Assembly: GCA_037953625.1 (NCBI GenBank)
Contig: CM075654.1
Location: 48,057,001 to 48,121,000, forward strand
Reading direction: 5' to 3'
Source: Crotalaria pallida
Taxonomy: Eukaryota > Streptophyta > Magnoliopsida > Fabales > Fabaceae
DNA: 64,000 nt
Shown: positions 23,454 through 35,116 of the stretch, piece after piece
Numbering within the stretch: position 1 is the stretch's first letter
Layout: each line of letters starts with the position of its first letter
Notes under the pieces: generated by a model
What the model was told of the DNA's origin: nothing
Database searches by the model: none
What the model saw: the letters and a program-made list of their open reading frames with translations, nothing else
Position numbers and translations under genes: made by a program

Positions 23454-23466
23454 ATCTCCCCTTTTT
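23454..23466 (-). promoter_or_regulatory. polypurine tract of element A
   Basis: On the minus strand AAAAAGGGGAGAT directly precedes the 3' LTR start TGTAAG..., as expected for plus-strand DNA priming. Confidence 0.8.
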
Positions 23467-24326
23467 GAAAATGACAAACCATGTTTTGAATTTGATTGAA
23501 AACCATGTTTTGAATTTGATTGAAGTTGTTGATGCTTTAACAATTTGATCACTTGGTGAGAAACTTGCTCCCCCTCAATCAATGCATTTGATATTTGAAA
23601 TCCAATTGATAGAAGCTTGATTCTCCCCCTATCTTCAACAACTTAGCTCAACCTACATAAAAACAACAAAAACAACCTTTCTCCCAAAAACATATCATTT
23701 CTCCCATTTTTCAAAACATACTATTTCTCCCAAAATATCGTTTCTTCAAAACATACTATTTCTCCCCCTTTGGCATTATCAAAAAGTAATATGTATACCA
23801 ATTGAAATATAAAATACTAAGCCAAAATAGAAGAAACAAAGAAATGATCATGATTTCTTTATAACAAACATTTCTTCAAAGTAATATATACCATTATCAA
23901 TGTTGTGAAGAAAAAAACAATATAACACCAATAAACTTTGAAATATAACAAGTACTATACTTTGAAATGTGATACCAATTGGCAAGAAAATATAACAAAG
24001 AATTATGAACCAATAGAAATACTAAGAAGTCATAATACCAATTGAGATATCATCAATGTAAAGAAATAAGATATATTGTGATATTTCTTCAATAACAACA
24101 AAAACATGATAATCATCTAATCATCAAAATTAGTATCATTGAACTTTAGAAAAGAAATTGAGAAGATACCAATTGAGAAGATACTATAATCATCAATGTC
24201 TAACAATATCACTTGTACCAAATTTGTAGGACTTCTTTTGAGATGCAAAAGTGATACCAATTAAAGAAGCAAATGTATGAATAACACTTGTAAGCCCTTT
24301 GCTCTTCAATCATACCTACAAAACAA
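23467..24326 (-). other. non-coding tail of element A with LTR-junction-like repeats
   Basis: No ORF was found. It contains a second T/C-rich CTCCCCCTTT (polypurine on the minus strand) at about 23,760-23,772. It also holds five copies of a (G)ATACCAATT phrase (23,795; 23,971; 24,034; 24,165; 24,253), the same sequence found at the primer site-LTR junction at 26,181-26,190. Confidence 0.6.
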
Positions 24327-26117
24327 TCATTCTTTGCTTTTTGGTATCCAAATGGTTTTGGATCCATTTTTGTTAGTGTAGGGACTTTCACCCTTTTTCA
24401 TCCAAACAAAATCTCCTTTAGGTATACCATGCACTTTAACATAACACACATTTGAAGTATGTCCATGAGTACCACAATAGAAACATGTTGGTGCATTTGA
24501 AAAATCAACTTTTGAAAAATCAACAACATTTCTATGAGAATTACTCTTAGCATTAGTATAACCCAAACCAAACTTGTTTGAATTTTCTCTTTGAAAATTT
24601 AACAATGTGCGCAATCTAATATCACCATTTGTGAAACTTGCAAGCTTATTTTTCAAAATAGCATTTTCATCTTTGAGCAACTTGCAATTCTCACAATCAA
24701 CCACAATATTCACTCTACTAGCACAATCACAAGAAGAACTAGCATATATAAGATCAAGAGTTTCATTTTCAAGATTAAGCTCATCAACTTGTTTTTGAAG
24801 TTCTAAAATCTCTTTTTGATGTTTCAAAATGAGCTTCTTTCTTTCAATGTTTTTCAAAACTAGTTTTTCAAGTTGTTCATGCATTTCTTCATAAGCATTA
24901 TATAACAATTCATATTTAGAAGAAATTTCGGATTTAGTATGACTTACATCGCTTTCCTCGCTTTGATAACTTGATTCATCATTTGAACTTTGTTCTTCAT
25001 CAACTAGAGCTATCAAGTTGAGACAAGCGGCTTCTTCATTATCCGAAGAACTACTCGATGTGCTTTTCTTGTTATCTTCATCACTATCCCAAACTATGTA
25101 TGCTCTTTTAGATTTAGAATTTTTCTTGTCTTTCTCCTTCTTCTTGAGATACTTAGAGCACGAATACTTGAGATGTCTGGGTTTTCCACATTCATGGCAA
25201 ACTACTCCATCTTTTGTAGTCTTGGTCTTGTAGTGTGGAGAATCCTTCTCTTTACCTTTGTCTTTGTTCAACCTTCCTTTTCTCCTTAGAAACTTGTCAA
25301 ACTTCCTTAGCAAAAGTTTCATGTCTTTTTCATCAACATCCGAATCGGAATCTTCACTATCATCATCATCATCATCGGAACTCTCTTTCTTTTTGTATGA
25401 TCTATTTGCTTTAAGAGCAAGTCCCTTTCTTTCTTTGTTCTTATCCGACTCTTCATTGATACTTAATCGTCCAAGCTCCATTTCATGTTCTTGAAGCTTT
25501 CCGAAAAGTGTTGCTAGATCCATAGCATCCAAATTCTTAGATTCAACAATAGCCGTTACTTTTGGTTGCCAATTCCTGTCTAAACATCTCAACACTTTGT
25601 TAGAAAGTTCACCTTGTAAGAAAGTCTTACCAAGAGCAAGTAAATGATTAATAATATGAGTAAAACGCTTTTGCATATCATTAATAGATTCATTTGGAAG
25701 CATTTGAAACAATTCATAATCACGCATTAAAGCATTCAATCTAGCTCTCCTAACCTCACTAGTTCCTTCATGAGTCACTTGTAAAGTGTCCCACATTTCC
25801 TTAGCACTAGAACATTGAGAAACTCTAAAGAACTCGTCATAGGATAAAGCGGAGGTAATGATATTCTTTGCTTTATAATCATATTGAAATTTCTTTCTAT
25901 CATCATCCTTCCACTTATCCTCGGGGATCAATTGTTCTACACCTTCAACTAAACTAGAGGGGATATGAGGACCTTTTTCAACTACTTTCCAAATTTCACT
26001 ATCTATGGCTTGGATAAAGATTTTCATTCTAACTTTCCAATATGCATAGCCTTCTCCGGCAAACAATGGAGGACGATTTATTGAACAACCTTCACCACCA
26101 AAGGGTACAAATCCCAT
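24327..26117 (-). CDS. gag: copia Gag polyprotein, 596 aa
   Basis: Residues 1-50 (NRPPLFAGEGYAYWKVRM) are the conserved start of plant copia Gag (DUF4219), followed by a UBN2-type Gag core to about residue 225. A lysine- and serine/aspartate-rich linker leads to a zinc knuckle, C-x2-C-x4-H-x4-C (CHECGKPRHLKYSC), then an acidic, coiled-coil-like stretch (about 360-480) and a second CCHC knuckle (CFYCGTHGHTSNVC). It ends SKTIWIPKSKE, where a full copia polyprotein would enter protease. The frame is uninterrupted, so a complete Gag can be made, but the enzymes must come from another element. The ATG at 26,117 is about 60 bases after the primer site. Confidence 0.9.
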   Translation of the reverse strand: MGFVPFGGEGCSINRPPLFAGEGYAYWKVRMKIFIQAIDSEIWKVVEKGPHIPSSLVEGVEQLIPEDKWKDDDRKKFQYDYKAKNIITSALSYDEFFRVSQCSSAKEMWDTLQVTHEGTSEVRRARLNALMRDYELFQMLPNESINDMQKRFTHIINHLLALGKTFLQGELSNKVLRCLDRNWQPKVTAIVESKNLDAMDLATLFGKLQEHEMELGRLSINEESDKNKERKGLALKANRSYKKKESSDDDDDDSEDSDSDVDEKDMKLLLRKFDKFLRRKGRLNKDKGKEKDSPHYKTKTTKDGVVCHECGKPRHLKYSCSKYLKKKEKDKKNSKSKRAYIVWDSDEDNKKSTSSSSSDNEEAACLNLIALVDEEQSSNDESSYQSEESDVSHTKSEISSKYELLYNAYEEMHEQLEKLVLKNIERKKLILKHQKEILELQKQVDELNLENETLDLIYASSSCDCASRVNIVVDCENCKLLKDENAILKNKLASFTNGDIRLRTLLNFQRENSNKFGLGYTNAKSNSHRNVVDFSKVDFSNAPTCFYCGTHGHTSNVCYVKVHGIPKGDFVWMKKGESPYTNKNGSKTIWIPKSKE

Positions 26118-26175
26118 TGCGATTTTCTTAAAGGATCTTTACGAAAAAGCTCTTATGCTCGTGTCTTTCGACCGA

Positions 26176-26187
26176 GCTCTGATACCA
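26176..26187 (-). promoter_or_regulatory. tRNA-Met primer-binding site of element A
   Basis: The minus strand reads TGGTATCAGAGC two bases inside the LTR edge, complementary to the 3' end of initiator tRNA-Met. Confidence 0.9.
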
Positions 26188-26189
26188 AT

Positions 26190-27761
26190 TGAAGAAACCG
26201 CAATTGGTGGTTGAAACAACTAAGGAACACTAGGAACACACCTAGAAGGGGGGGTTGAATAGGTGTAAAAGAAACCTTGAAAGATTTTCGAACGAAACAA
26301 ATCGAAACAATTAAAACAAATGATTTTTGAAAAATCTACAGCATTTAATCGATTAACCTGAAATTTACTCGAGTATTAATCGATTAAATATATGCTTAAT
26401 CGATTAAATCTGACAGAAAACAGAAAAATCAATTTTTCATTCGAATACGAAAATCAATCAATTAACACGTAAGATCAGAGATTCAGCGAAAACAATTAAC
26501 ACCTATATTCTTATTGATTACCTAGTTATGAAAATGATTTTCCCAAAGTTAATTTGAACAATAAAGATTCAATTCAATCAATTATGAAAATCACTCTTTT
26601 CTAGGTTTTCAACGAAGAACACAATTAAAGACTTGAATTGTAAAGAGTAAAGGGTTTAGAGATACGACACAGTGATTTATCCTGGTTCACTTTCATCCGC
26701 TTGAAAGCTACATCCAGTCCCCTCTTCAACCAAGAGAGATTCTTCACTATGAGGAATTAGAGTTCTCAAATTACAAGTAAATGCCTCACAAGACTCCCTT
26801 CTTGCTAGCCTACAAGAGATACCACACCCTTGCCTTGTAATCCTATTGATCTTCTCTCTAATCTAACCTCTACCCCTTGTTGATAATCGACACAACAAGT
26901 CTTCTTTGCTTGATGATAATCCACACACCAAGGCTTCACTTTGCTTGATTCACAACCAAGACTTTCTTCTTCTCCAATGAGATTTGCTTGATGATAATCG
27001 ACACACCAAGGCTTCTTGTTTGTTGTAGATGGCTTGCCTTCTTGCAAAGATTACAACACAATAGAAAACACAGTAACACTCCTATGAATCTCAATCAATA
27101 GCTATGACAATTCACAATAAGAGATTCAAAGGTTCTTGATCAAAGAATATGAAAATATGAAAGCTTTGATCTTTGAAATTGAGAGAGAATAGAATGGCTT
27201 GATTCTTGTAAAATTTGTTATGAAAGTGTTCTCATTAATCACAAAGATTAGGAAAAGGTTTATATAGAATACCCAAAAGTTGTAGCACTTGAAAACTGAT
27301 TTTGAGAAGTGAAAATCGTATTTTAAAAAACCAGTTTAGCAGTGTTTAATCGATTAAATCTCAGCTTAATCGAGTACTAATTGATTAAATATGTTCTTAA
27401 TCGATTAAACATGTCTGACACTTGTTTAAAACTTGTTTTCTCAAAACCAAACCTTTCCTTTAAAACCTTTAAGCCACCTATTGATTCTAGGTTAAGTGAA
27501 AACTCAAATTATGATTTAATCATGACTTATGAAAGAGATTCACTACCCTCTAAATAATCTACCCAAATAAAAGACCTAAGAAGCTTGAGAGGCAAAAGAT
27601 AAAACAATTACAATTACACTCAAACTAAGTCTTCATGAGCTTGCTTTCTCTCTTCTTCATTTGATGTTTGTTGTTGCTTGTTGAACTTGAAACTTGATCA
27701 ACACATGATAGCTTGTTCAAAACACTTTGTCATTATCAAAACATTCATCATGGAACTTACA
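26190..27761 (-). repeat. 5' LTR of copia element A
   Basis: It is near-identical to 21,886-23,453. Minus-strand TATA CTATATAAA lies at about 27,259-27,267, with TTAATCGATTAA palindromes just upstream (27,345-27,412) and a second cluster near the LTR start (26,345-26,410). Confidence 0.93.
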
Positions 27762-28371
27762 GTTTGGAGAATAGTTTACGTATTAATTTTAAAATCGAAT
27801 TCGGCATTTACTTTGCTCAAAAGGTAATTTCGCAAATCTTGGATAGCATTCTCTTTGAGGATAAATGTACTCTATTTCATATAAAGGAACTCAAGTATTG
27901 CCATCCAGTTTTCGTCTAGCCAAGTGATACCATTTCCAAAATGTCATAGCCGAATTCTTTCAAATCAATATCAGAGTAAGCGGAAATATCAGGACTATGT
28001 AATAGACTTTAGTATAAGCATGGATTTTATTTATATCAAAAGGTACGTAATACATAGTCCGGCGGTAAGGATCTCCAAAATCCCAGAACAAGTCCATAAG
28101 GCTATGTATTTATATGTACATCAAAATAGACCATGGCTCCAGAGTTTTCAAAAGAAATTCCCACAATATATAAAACTCCCAAAGCTGGTCTCATAGCACT
28201 GGTCGCGGCAGTAGTAGTAGAAGTCTCCAAGAAGTAGCAGCAACCATCATCGAACATCAGCATCAGCAGCTAATCTTCTCCACAGCATCCATCACACCGG
28301 ATCCTTGATCCTCATCATTTACCTTATGCACATACCTAGGGACCATTGCCTCTCCATTGACTCCCGATAGA

Positions 28372-28806
28372 TTAAACGACAAGCTCGCTTCCGCTCTCGT
28401 ATTCGACAGGATCCTCCTTGATCTTATTTGAAGGAGTAATTACCCTACCACTGGGTACAAGGTCTGATGAAAACGTGACCTTAATAGGACTCCTTGAAAT
28501 AGACGGGGAAGTCTCCTTTCGAATGACTCTAAGAGAAAAAGGGTATGAGCGGGTAGGTTCGAATTGAAAACTGTTAGAAAGCGAGCTGGTCGAGTGGGAG
28601 ATGATCCATGGTAAGTATAAAAAAATAGATACATGCATAGCGTATATGATGGGAATCCTAAACCTACGAGGATGTGACCGAACCAGTGGATTAGGGTGAT
28701 CGAAGGTAACCACTATCTCACCCTCATACACTACTCGGCAATCCTCGCAGATCCATATGCCACAAAGAAGTGGGCGGACCTCGATGCAAGCGATGTAACG
28801 CGACAT
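28372..28806 (-). CDS. LTR-borne ORF, 144 aa, in 3' LTR of B
   Basis: It has the same structure as the 1,904-2,338 copy. Acceptor-like GCCCTTGTAG ends at 28,810; the ATG is at 28,806; the protein begins MSRYIACIEVRPLL with a HPRRFRIPIIYAMH block; TAA is followed twelve codons later by TAG and a GTATGT donor-like site. The acceptor-to-donor segment (28,336-28,809) is exactly 474 nt. The frame is intact here, while the 5' LTR copy of the same element has a 1-base insertion. Function unknown. Confidence 0.5.
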   Translation of the reverse strand: MSRYIACIEVRPLLCGIWICEDCRVVYEGEIVVTFDHPNPLVRSHPRRFRIPIIYAMHVSIFLYLPWIISHSTSSLSNSFQFEPTRSYPFSLRVIRKETSPSISRSPIKVTFSSDLVPSGRVITPSNKIKEDPVEYESGSELVV

Positions 28807-29149
28807 CACCTACAAGGGCATAGGGGTAAGCAAATCTATACACATAATCAATAGAACTTAAATGTAGAAGTGATCATGATTATGCACATATAACCCCAAA
28901 TCAGTTAACAGCCATGGTTAACACTTAGCAGCATTTAATGCAGATACGATATTCATACTCATTCTTAATATCAAACCTTAGCTCAAATAAGGTTAAGTGG
29001 CATGATGCCTGACATTCTTCTCTTTCTGAGATTCTCCATCTAATGTCCTCACGGACGCCAATCCAATACCACAATGCATTTCCAAATCACGAATACGTTA
29101 CCAAAACGTATGGCATACTAGCTCGGAAGTGATAAAAACGTCACACTAC

Positions 29150-29545
29150 CTGGTGAACGTCACGTCTCCCAAGGACGTAAACCTATCACTTCTCAACATA
29201 CAATGGGTGTGATAAAAAACGTCACCACATCTGATGAACGTCACGTCGCCTAAGGACGTAAACCTTATCACTTGTGATACACGACAGAGGTGATAAACAA
29301 CGTCACCATGTCTGATGAACGTCACGTTGCCTAAGGACGTAAACCTTATCACTTGTGTGCACCACACCCTTCTCAACATACAACGGGTGTGATAAAAAAC
29401 GTCACCACATCTGATGAACGTCACGTCGCCTAAGGACGTAAACCTTATCACTTGTGATACACGACAGAGGTGATAAACAACGTCACCATGTCTGATGAAC
29501 GTCACGTCGCCAAAACGTAAACCTTACCACTTGTGTGCAACACAC
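29150..29545 (-). repeat. hairpin tandem array, 3' LTR of B
   Basis: Same array as 1,183-1,580, in reverse. Units start GTGATAAGGTTTACGTC on the minus strand and close with TTATCAC; the outermost unit uses GTGGTAA. Confidence 0.85.
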
Positions 29546-29933
29546 CGTTGAACCATCAAATCAAAAGTATACCACATACTATCCACATTGTCCACCTTAA
29601 TGTGTCATCGAGCTAGCATCAACTTTTTGTAATTCCAGAGGTCCTCCTCATGTCACCCGAACATGAGTAAACGATCTAATATCCAAACTCAAACATGAAT
29701 GTAATATCTTTGCTTAAAGAAATTGATTGGTATATTTCAATATGTAACGTGCCACCCAAGCAACGTTATGACGTGCCACCCGAGCAACGTCCCATCGTCC
29801 AAAATGAATAACCATATAATCAATCAATCTCTTTTAAGTCCTAGATCACTTGGATTATTGTAGTTAAATTCTTAACCAACTAAGTCAGAATTGAAAATGG
29901 TGTTTCTCAGGTTCAGGTAAATTACTCGAGTAT

Positions 29934-30250
29934 AATCCAGCATACTCGAGTGTTTTTTAACTTTTCCAGATTACTCGAGTGTTCTTTAGGGTTACTCGAG
30001 TGTTCATGACTTTCTGGGGATTTGAGTTTCAAATTCATTAAATTACTCGAGTAGTTCATGGGTTACTCGAGTGTTCATCATAATTTCCAGAATACTCGAG
30101 TCATCCCTGCATTACTCGAGTGGTTTGCCTTAACATGTCCCCAGGTCTTACTCGATACTCGAGTACTAGACACAATATCGAGTGTTCTTGCTCAAATTAC
30201 ATTGTTTTACAAACATTTTACTCGAGTACCCTGTCCAATACTCGAGTGTT
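29934..30250. repeat. ACTCGAGT palindrome cluster, 3' LTR of B
   Basis: About a dozen copies within 320 bp, homologous to 484-815. A separate pair, including the 14-bp palindrome AATACTCGAGTATT, lies at 31,283-31,318 upstream of the TATA-like box. Confidence 0.85.
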
Positions 30251-31144
30251 TCACAGCAGAACAGACTAAAATCTTAGTTTTAACACACCATTTTAAGTCC
30301 TACTCAATTCTGGTCCAATCCAGGGATCCACAAAGTTCATATATCATAAATAGAACATGTTACAACACTCATTTCATATCAAATTACAGATTTGGTAGAG
30401 AATCAATCCTTAATGCATAAAATACACAATTTGACAACTCAACACTTCAAATTGAATAATAAGCACAATACTCATGAAATAGTGTTCATTTAAGTTCACA
30501 TGCATGATTTAGAACTTGCTCAACACAGTTTTAGAGCATGACTTGGACTCCAAACCAAAGTTCCTATTCAATCTAAGCCCTTAGAGCCTCTTGGTAGCTC
30601 TCTAATGCATTTAATGGAATTTAAACTCTATCTAGTGTACGAAATTACTTCCCCTTACCTATTATATGTGAATCAACAGAGACTTTACCCCAAACTTAGC
30701 TTTCAAGCTGAATTCCCCAAAATCCACACTGAAACAGAGCAGTTTCAGCAGAGCACCAAGATTGAATTGGTTGATGCATGAAACAGCCATAAAAATTGGG
30801 GAAATTAGTCTCTATATACTCTCTACAATTCACACTAACTAAAGAAACAAGATTCACATGAGGAGGTTGTCTGAGCTTACCAGAATCAAGCTCCAATGTA
30901 AGCTCCAGAAAACCTGAGACAACAAACGGACTCCACTTCCAAGCTTCGATTCTTCCAATCTACTCACTCTCAGCTCACAATCTTGGTGTCTATACAAAGC
31001 TCGAGATGTGAGCTTTGTATTGGTGTATGATTTGTGGTTTGAATCAGAACACAGAGGATGAATCGAAAGAAACAAGCTCGGAACCCTAACTTAATCAACA
31101 CACTCGAAGTTTGCCAAAATGGTTGATTTCCAGCAACCATTGAG

Positions 31145-31152
31145 CTTAAATA
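31145..31152 (-). promoter_or_regulatory. TATA-like box, 3' LTR of B
   Basis: The minus strand reads TATTTAAG, about 130 bp downstream of the palindrome pair and 265 bp upstream of the donor-like site. The 5' LTR has the same at 38,907-38,914, and E at 60,010-60,017. Confidence 0.45.
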
Positions 31153-31551
31153 CTTGAACCTAACAATCATGCATGGCGACACGAAAGCTAGGACGTGTTG
31201 AGGAAGACGATTTCGTTTCAACACACGAGAATTGTTAATGGTGACTCACCAAAACGCACTAACTCGTTCTTCACTGACCAGAATACTCGAGTATTTCCAA
31301 AACTACTCGAGTATTTTGACCAGTTTTTGAAAAATATAATTTTATTTTCTTTCCCTCCAAAACCTTTCTAAAATTACTTCAAGGTCCCAAACAGGGATTA
31401 ATGTGAAAATATTTATTTTCTCATATTAAAATTCTCTAATATCATCTTTCATAATAAATTACATGAAATCAAGGCTAAAAAATAATTAATTATAAATAAA
31501 CTTTATAATTAACATTTTATTAATCAGGGGTTAAAAATCAGGGATGTTACA

Positions 31552-33895
31552 CTCTTCCCCACTTAAAAGGAATTTCGTCCCCGAAATTCTTCTTTAAAAG
31601 TTCTATAATTTCCAAAGGTACACAAAAGTTATTCTAAGGCTATATATTCAAAATATAGTTAGGAAGAACCCTTCCCCACTTAAAAATAATTTTCTTATAT
31701 TTTTTTTTTTCAAAATCTCTGACCCACAACGTTTCACAAAATATTTCAATTGAACTTTTTCTCAATTAAAACTTTTGCATTCCAAAGCACATACAAATCC
31801 TTGTTTCTCATAAAAGGGTTTTTCTTAAATTTCCTCAAGATTATCTTGTAATTCCTTCAAATGAAATCTTTTGACTAAAAACTTTTTCGAATAACATCTT
31901 TAAAATATATATATATATATACTCCTCAATTAAAACATTTTCCAAAGATCCTTTTTGAGGAAAACCCCGTCCCGTTGCGCACTCTGATCACTCGGCACGA
32001 GTAGGGAAATATTCGTATGACTTCATTTCTTAATAGTTGTAAACATCAGGGTGATCAGTCCTAATATTTAAACTATCAGTAATGAAATCATCCCTTTCAG
32101 ATATAATCTTTCTCAAGAAAGACTATACGATTTACCTTTAAGTTAGATGAACTTAAAGATTAAGAGTATTACTGTCACTATCAGACTTATTCAGATAGCC
32201 AAGTTCTAGAGAAACTTCCGTTGGGGAGACAAATACTTGTCCTATCCCGGTGGTTCTTAATCTCTCTAGTCTTAACTAATCTTCCTCTTTCTGTAGTGCC
32301 CAAAGACATTTATCACATCCAACTGTGATAAGGGTTTTGATCACAGAAATTCAAGTTAAAGACTTGTTCAGATATACCAATTACAAAACGATTTAATTAA
32401 CGCAGTCGAAAGCATTTGACCACGTTAATTCGAATCGATAAAGGGATAACTCAGACTACCTATATCCGAATCTAATCACGCATCCTAACAGGATGGAAAA
32501 CTCTCCCATTCTTGATTTGCTGGCTGACGATTCCCTTTTCGTATTTCTCCTTCAAGCAATCCGGCGAATAAGACTTCATTTTCTTGTGACCGAAATCAAA
32601 TATTCCTTTCCGTTCATCACTATTGAATCCACGATGATGCACTTTACCTTCTCAAATAATTTCTTTCCATCGGCTTTTCAGTTACTTTCATGCGATTGAG
32701 GTTTCCTTAACTCCTTATGAAATTCTAGTCCCCATAAGGGATTCACTCATAAGCTTCTTGTGCTTATAAGTTTCCTGTGCTTTCCTCATTATCCATACCA
32801 ATTCTATACATGCTTGCTAGTGTCAGGAATCCCTTGTTCCTCAATGATTGACAACTGGTTTGAATTTCAAACATCATTCTTTTCCCGACTCCGCATGTTT
32901 GAATCTTCTATCAAAATTGCAACGAAACATACTTCTCCGATCCTTTGAACTTGGCAATGTCTTCCCCGAGATTCGTATTGCCCTACCTTATTTCCAACAA
33001 TTTAATCTCCTTGGTCTTTCAAAACTTCATCCTTGAGTGATTCCCAAGTGACATGCCAATCCTATGCTTCCAATATCAAATTTACATAGTTCCACTATGT
33101 CTTAGTTCCACCATTTATCATATAAGTGGTATAACCTTTACTCATCCATTTTGCTTGATCCCATAACTAATCTTCATCTTCCAAATCGTCTGGAATCCAA
33201 ATTCTTACCCTTGAAATATCCCCTATGGAACTTAGGTTTCTTCCCTTTCGAATCAATCTCTTATTGGTCCTTAATTCTTCGGTTCTTTGTTGCAATTCAT
33301 GAATTCGAGTTAGGAATTCTACTGTGATTTGCAACCTCCATTCCTTACTTCTCGTCGGTCTACTTGTATCCTCAAGCTCGAATCTATTAGACTCCTTAAA
33401 TCCACTTCCTTAAACTCCGTAGAGCTCACATGAATTGCCTTTCAGTCCATTGTGATTGCTTCCTCATTTGATTTGTCATAACGACGACAGAGTCTCCGAT
33501 CATGAGCCTTTAAGATTCTGTCTGTCGACATTGTCCCTTGTTCAACTCCTCCTCTCGGTTGAACAATTACTTCGACTCTCCAGGGTCATTAACGTTTAAA
33601 GCGTAGTGACGCGAGGAAAGGCCTCGAGCCCTCACAACAATCATGATCGTTGCAAAGCTCAAGTCATGCGCCAAGTGTATCACCTTGTATATTCAATCCC
33701 TTTGATGCATACACACATCTACCTTTCTTTCATAAAACTACTTCCTTCCAAGTCCCGTTCTCGACACATGAAAGTATGCTCCAATACTTTGGCATGAATC
33801 AAGTAGGAGTAACACAGGAGGAAATGTTATCCTTCCCCAGAATCACGTCCAAATGTGATAAAGGATGGTAGATTGAATTTAACTTAGTGCCGCGA
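31552..33895 (-). other. pol-less interior of element B
   Basis: Next to the LTR the minus strand shows GGGGAAGAG (polypurine tract) and GAATTTCGGGGACGAAATT, as in the other members. The remaining 2.3 kb has no reverse transcriptase, RNase H or integrase motif in any frame and only short open frames. Its origin is unknown; it may be unrelated filler that replaced pol. Confidence 0.6.
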
Positions 33896-35116
33896 TCAAA
33901 TATCTCGACACGATAATCTAACAACTTTAGAAACATGTTTGGGTAGTTTCATAGGGTCTCTAATTTTAAAACAATTAGGGAAATCCGACTTCAATCTACT
34001 CTCACATATATGTTGAACAAAAGAATAAGTAACTCCCAAATCGAACACAATCATGCAAAGTTGGTTTTGAAATAAATGGTTACCTTGCACGAGATCGGGA
34101 GATTGGTTCTTTTCTACTCTATTCAGGGTAAACGCTTTGCCTTGAGTCTTTGGTTTGCTAGCAAATCTGGTGTGGTTACTTTTCACAGACTCTCTGCAGT
34201 AACGTGCAATATGACCCTGCTTTCCACAATTGAAGCAATAACTTGTTGCCCAACAGATCCTTCCATAATGATGATGCTTACACTTCTCACAGTAAGGAGC
34301 ATTACTGCGAGACTTAACACCATCCTTAACTTCAACTCTTCCTTTGCCTCGATTCGGATCCAAATATGGACCCTTATTCCGAAGATCAAATCTTTTCTTT
34401 CTTTGTGGTCCATAACTCGGCTGGTTACTCTTTGCTTGATCAACTAATACTTTCGCCTTCTTATCATCCTCATACATTCGACACATATCTACCAACGTAG
34501 GGAAACTTTGAATCTTCTGATAACTGAAAACAGATTTTAGTTCAGGTTTCAAACCACTTTCAAACTTGATGCATTTGCTCCTTTCATCGGGGTTGTTTTG
34601 ATAATATGGAGAGTACTTCATCAGTTCCTCGAACTTAGCTGCGTACGCACCTACACTCATGTCTCCTTGCATTAATTGCAGAAACTCAATTTCCTTTTTC
34701 CTTCTTAAGTCTTCCGGGAAATATTTATTGAGAAACTTTTCCGTAAACACACCCCAATTAATATCCCTTCCTTCATAGTGCAGGAGCTGAACTGTGTGAT
34801 TCCACCAGTTCTCCGCCTCGTCTTCTAACATATAAACTGCATATGCCATCTTCTGAGCCTCAGTGCAGTCTAATGTTCTAAAGATCTTATCCATAGTATG
34901 AATCCACTTATTAGCCTCCTCAGGCCTAAATCCTCTTTCGAACTTAGGTGGATTACAACTTCTAAAATCCGCCAAACTCTTAGTTTCCGAATTACCAACG
35001 TTATATTGATGAGGCGGTTGTTGAGATTGCTGTTGTTGCCATTGATGCATAGATTCCATCACAGCGGTGATTCTTTCTAATATCGCACCGGTGCGATTTT
35101 GATTTCTAGTCATCAT
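33896..35116 (-). CDS. gag: Ty3 Gag with protease remnant, 406 aa
   Basis: It has a retrotransposon Gag core at about 50-210 (FRPEEANKWIHTMDKIF, then ENWWNHT and KYFPEDLRRKKEIEFL), a basic linker, a partial Cys/His motif (CEKCKHHHYGRIC) and a zinc knuckle CFNCGKQGHIARYC at about 290-303. A protease start follows (MIVFDLGVTYSFV) in which the catalytic D-S/T-G reads DLG, so protease is probably inactive. The frame stops about 50 residues later with no pol. Starts are two adjacent ATGs at 35,116 and 35,113, about 240 bases after the primer site. Gag itself looks intact; processing and replication would depend on a helper element. Confidence 0.85.
   Translation of the reverse strand: MMTRNQNRTGAILERITAVMESMHQWQQQQSQQPPHQYNVGNSETKSLADFRSCNPPKFERGFRPEEANKWIHTMDKIFRTLDCTEAQKMAYAVYMLEDEAENWWNHTVQLLHYEGRDINWGVFTEKFLNKYFPEDLRRKKEIEFLQLMQGDMSVGAYAAKFEELMKYSPYYQNNPDERSKCIKFESGLKPELKSVFSYQKIQSFPTLVDMCRMYEDDKKAKVLVDQAKSNQPSYGPQRKKRFDLRNKGPYLDPNRGKGRVEVKDGVKSRSNAPYCEKCKHHHYGRICWATSYCFNCGKQGHIARYCRESVKSNHTRFASKPKTQGKAFTLNRVEKNQSPDLVQGNHLFQNQLCMIVFDLGVTYSFVQHICESRLKSDFPNCFKIRDPMKLPKHVSKVVRLSCRDI

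Larger units (their letters stand above)
21886..27761 (-). mobile_element. gag-only copia retrotransposon A (SIRE/Maximus-like)
   Basis: It is flanked by the 5-bp TSD GTTTG (21,881-21,885 and 27,762-27,766) within B's LTR. LTRs: 21,886-23,453 (1,568 bp) and 26,190-27,761 (1,572 bp), both starting TGAAGAAACC and ending GGAACTTACA, with about a dozen substitutions and one 3-bp indel between them by eye. It is read on the minus strand: tRNA-Met primer site, gag, a non-coding tail and a polypurine tract. There is no protease, integrase, reverse transcriptase or RNase H. Confidence 0.93.
28810..30880 (-). other. putative LTR intron, 3' LTR of B
   Basis: The donor-like GATTCTG|GTAAGC is at 30,880 and the acceptor-like CCCTTGTAG|GTG ends at 28,810. 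Both lie downstream of the TATA-like box at 31,145-31,152 in the minus-strand sense. The interval holds the hairpin array and the ACTCGAGT cluster. Inferred from splice-site consensus only; no transcript evidence is available. Confidence 0.4.
21730..31551 (-). repeat. 3' LTR of B, interrupted by element A
   Basis: It consists of 21,730-21,885 and 27,767-31,551. It differs from the 35,373-39,313 copy by a few tens of bases at most. It keeps the LTR ORF (28,372-28,806), the hairpin array (about 29,150-29,545), the ACTCGAGT cluster (29,934-30,250) and the palindrome pair upstream of the TATA-like box (31,283-31,318). Confidence 0.93.

Noticed and set aside
24607..25494. Plus-strand frames opposite copia gag
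   Set aside because: Low-complexity Ser/Leu-rich antisense shadows of the gag frame.
31552..33895. Decayed pol in element B
   Set aside because: None of the RT, RNase H or integrase motifs could be found in any minus-strand frame, even allowing frameshifts; left as unassigned filler.
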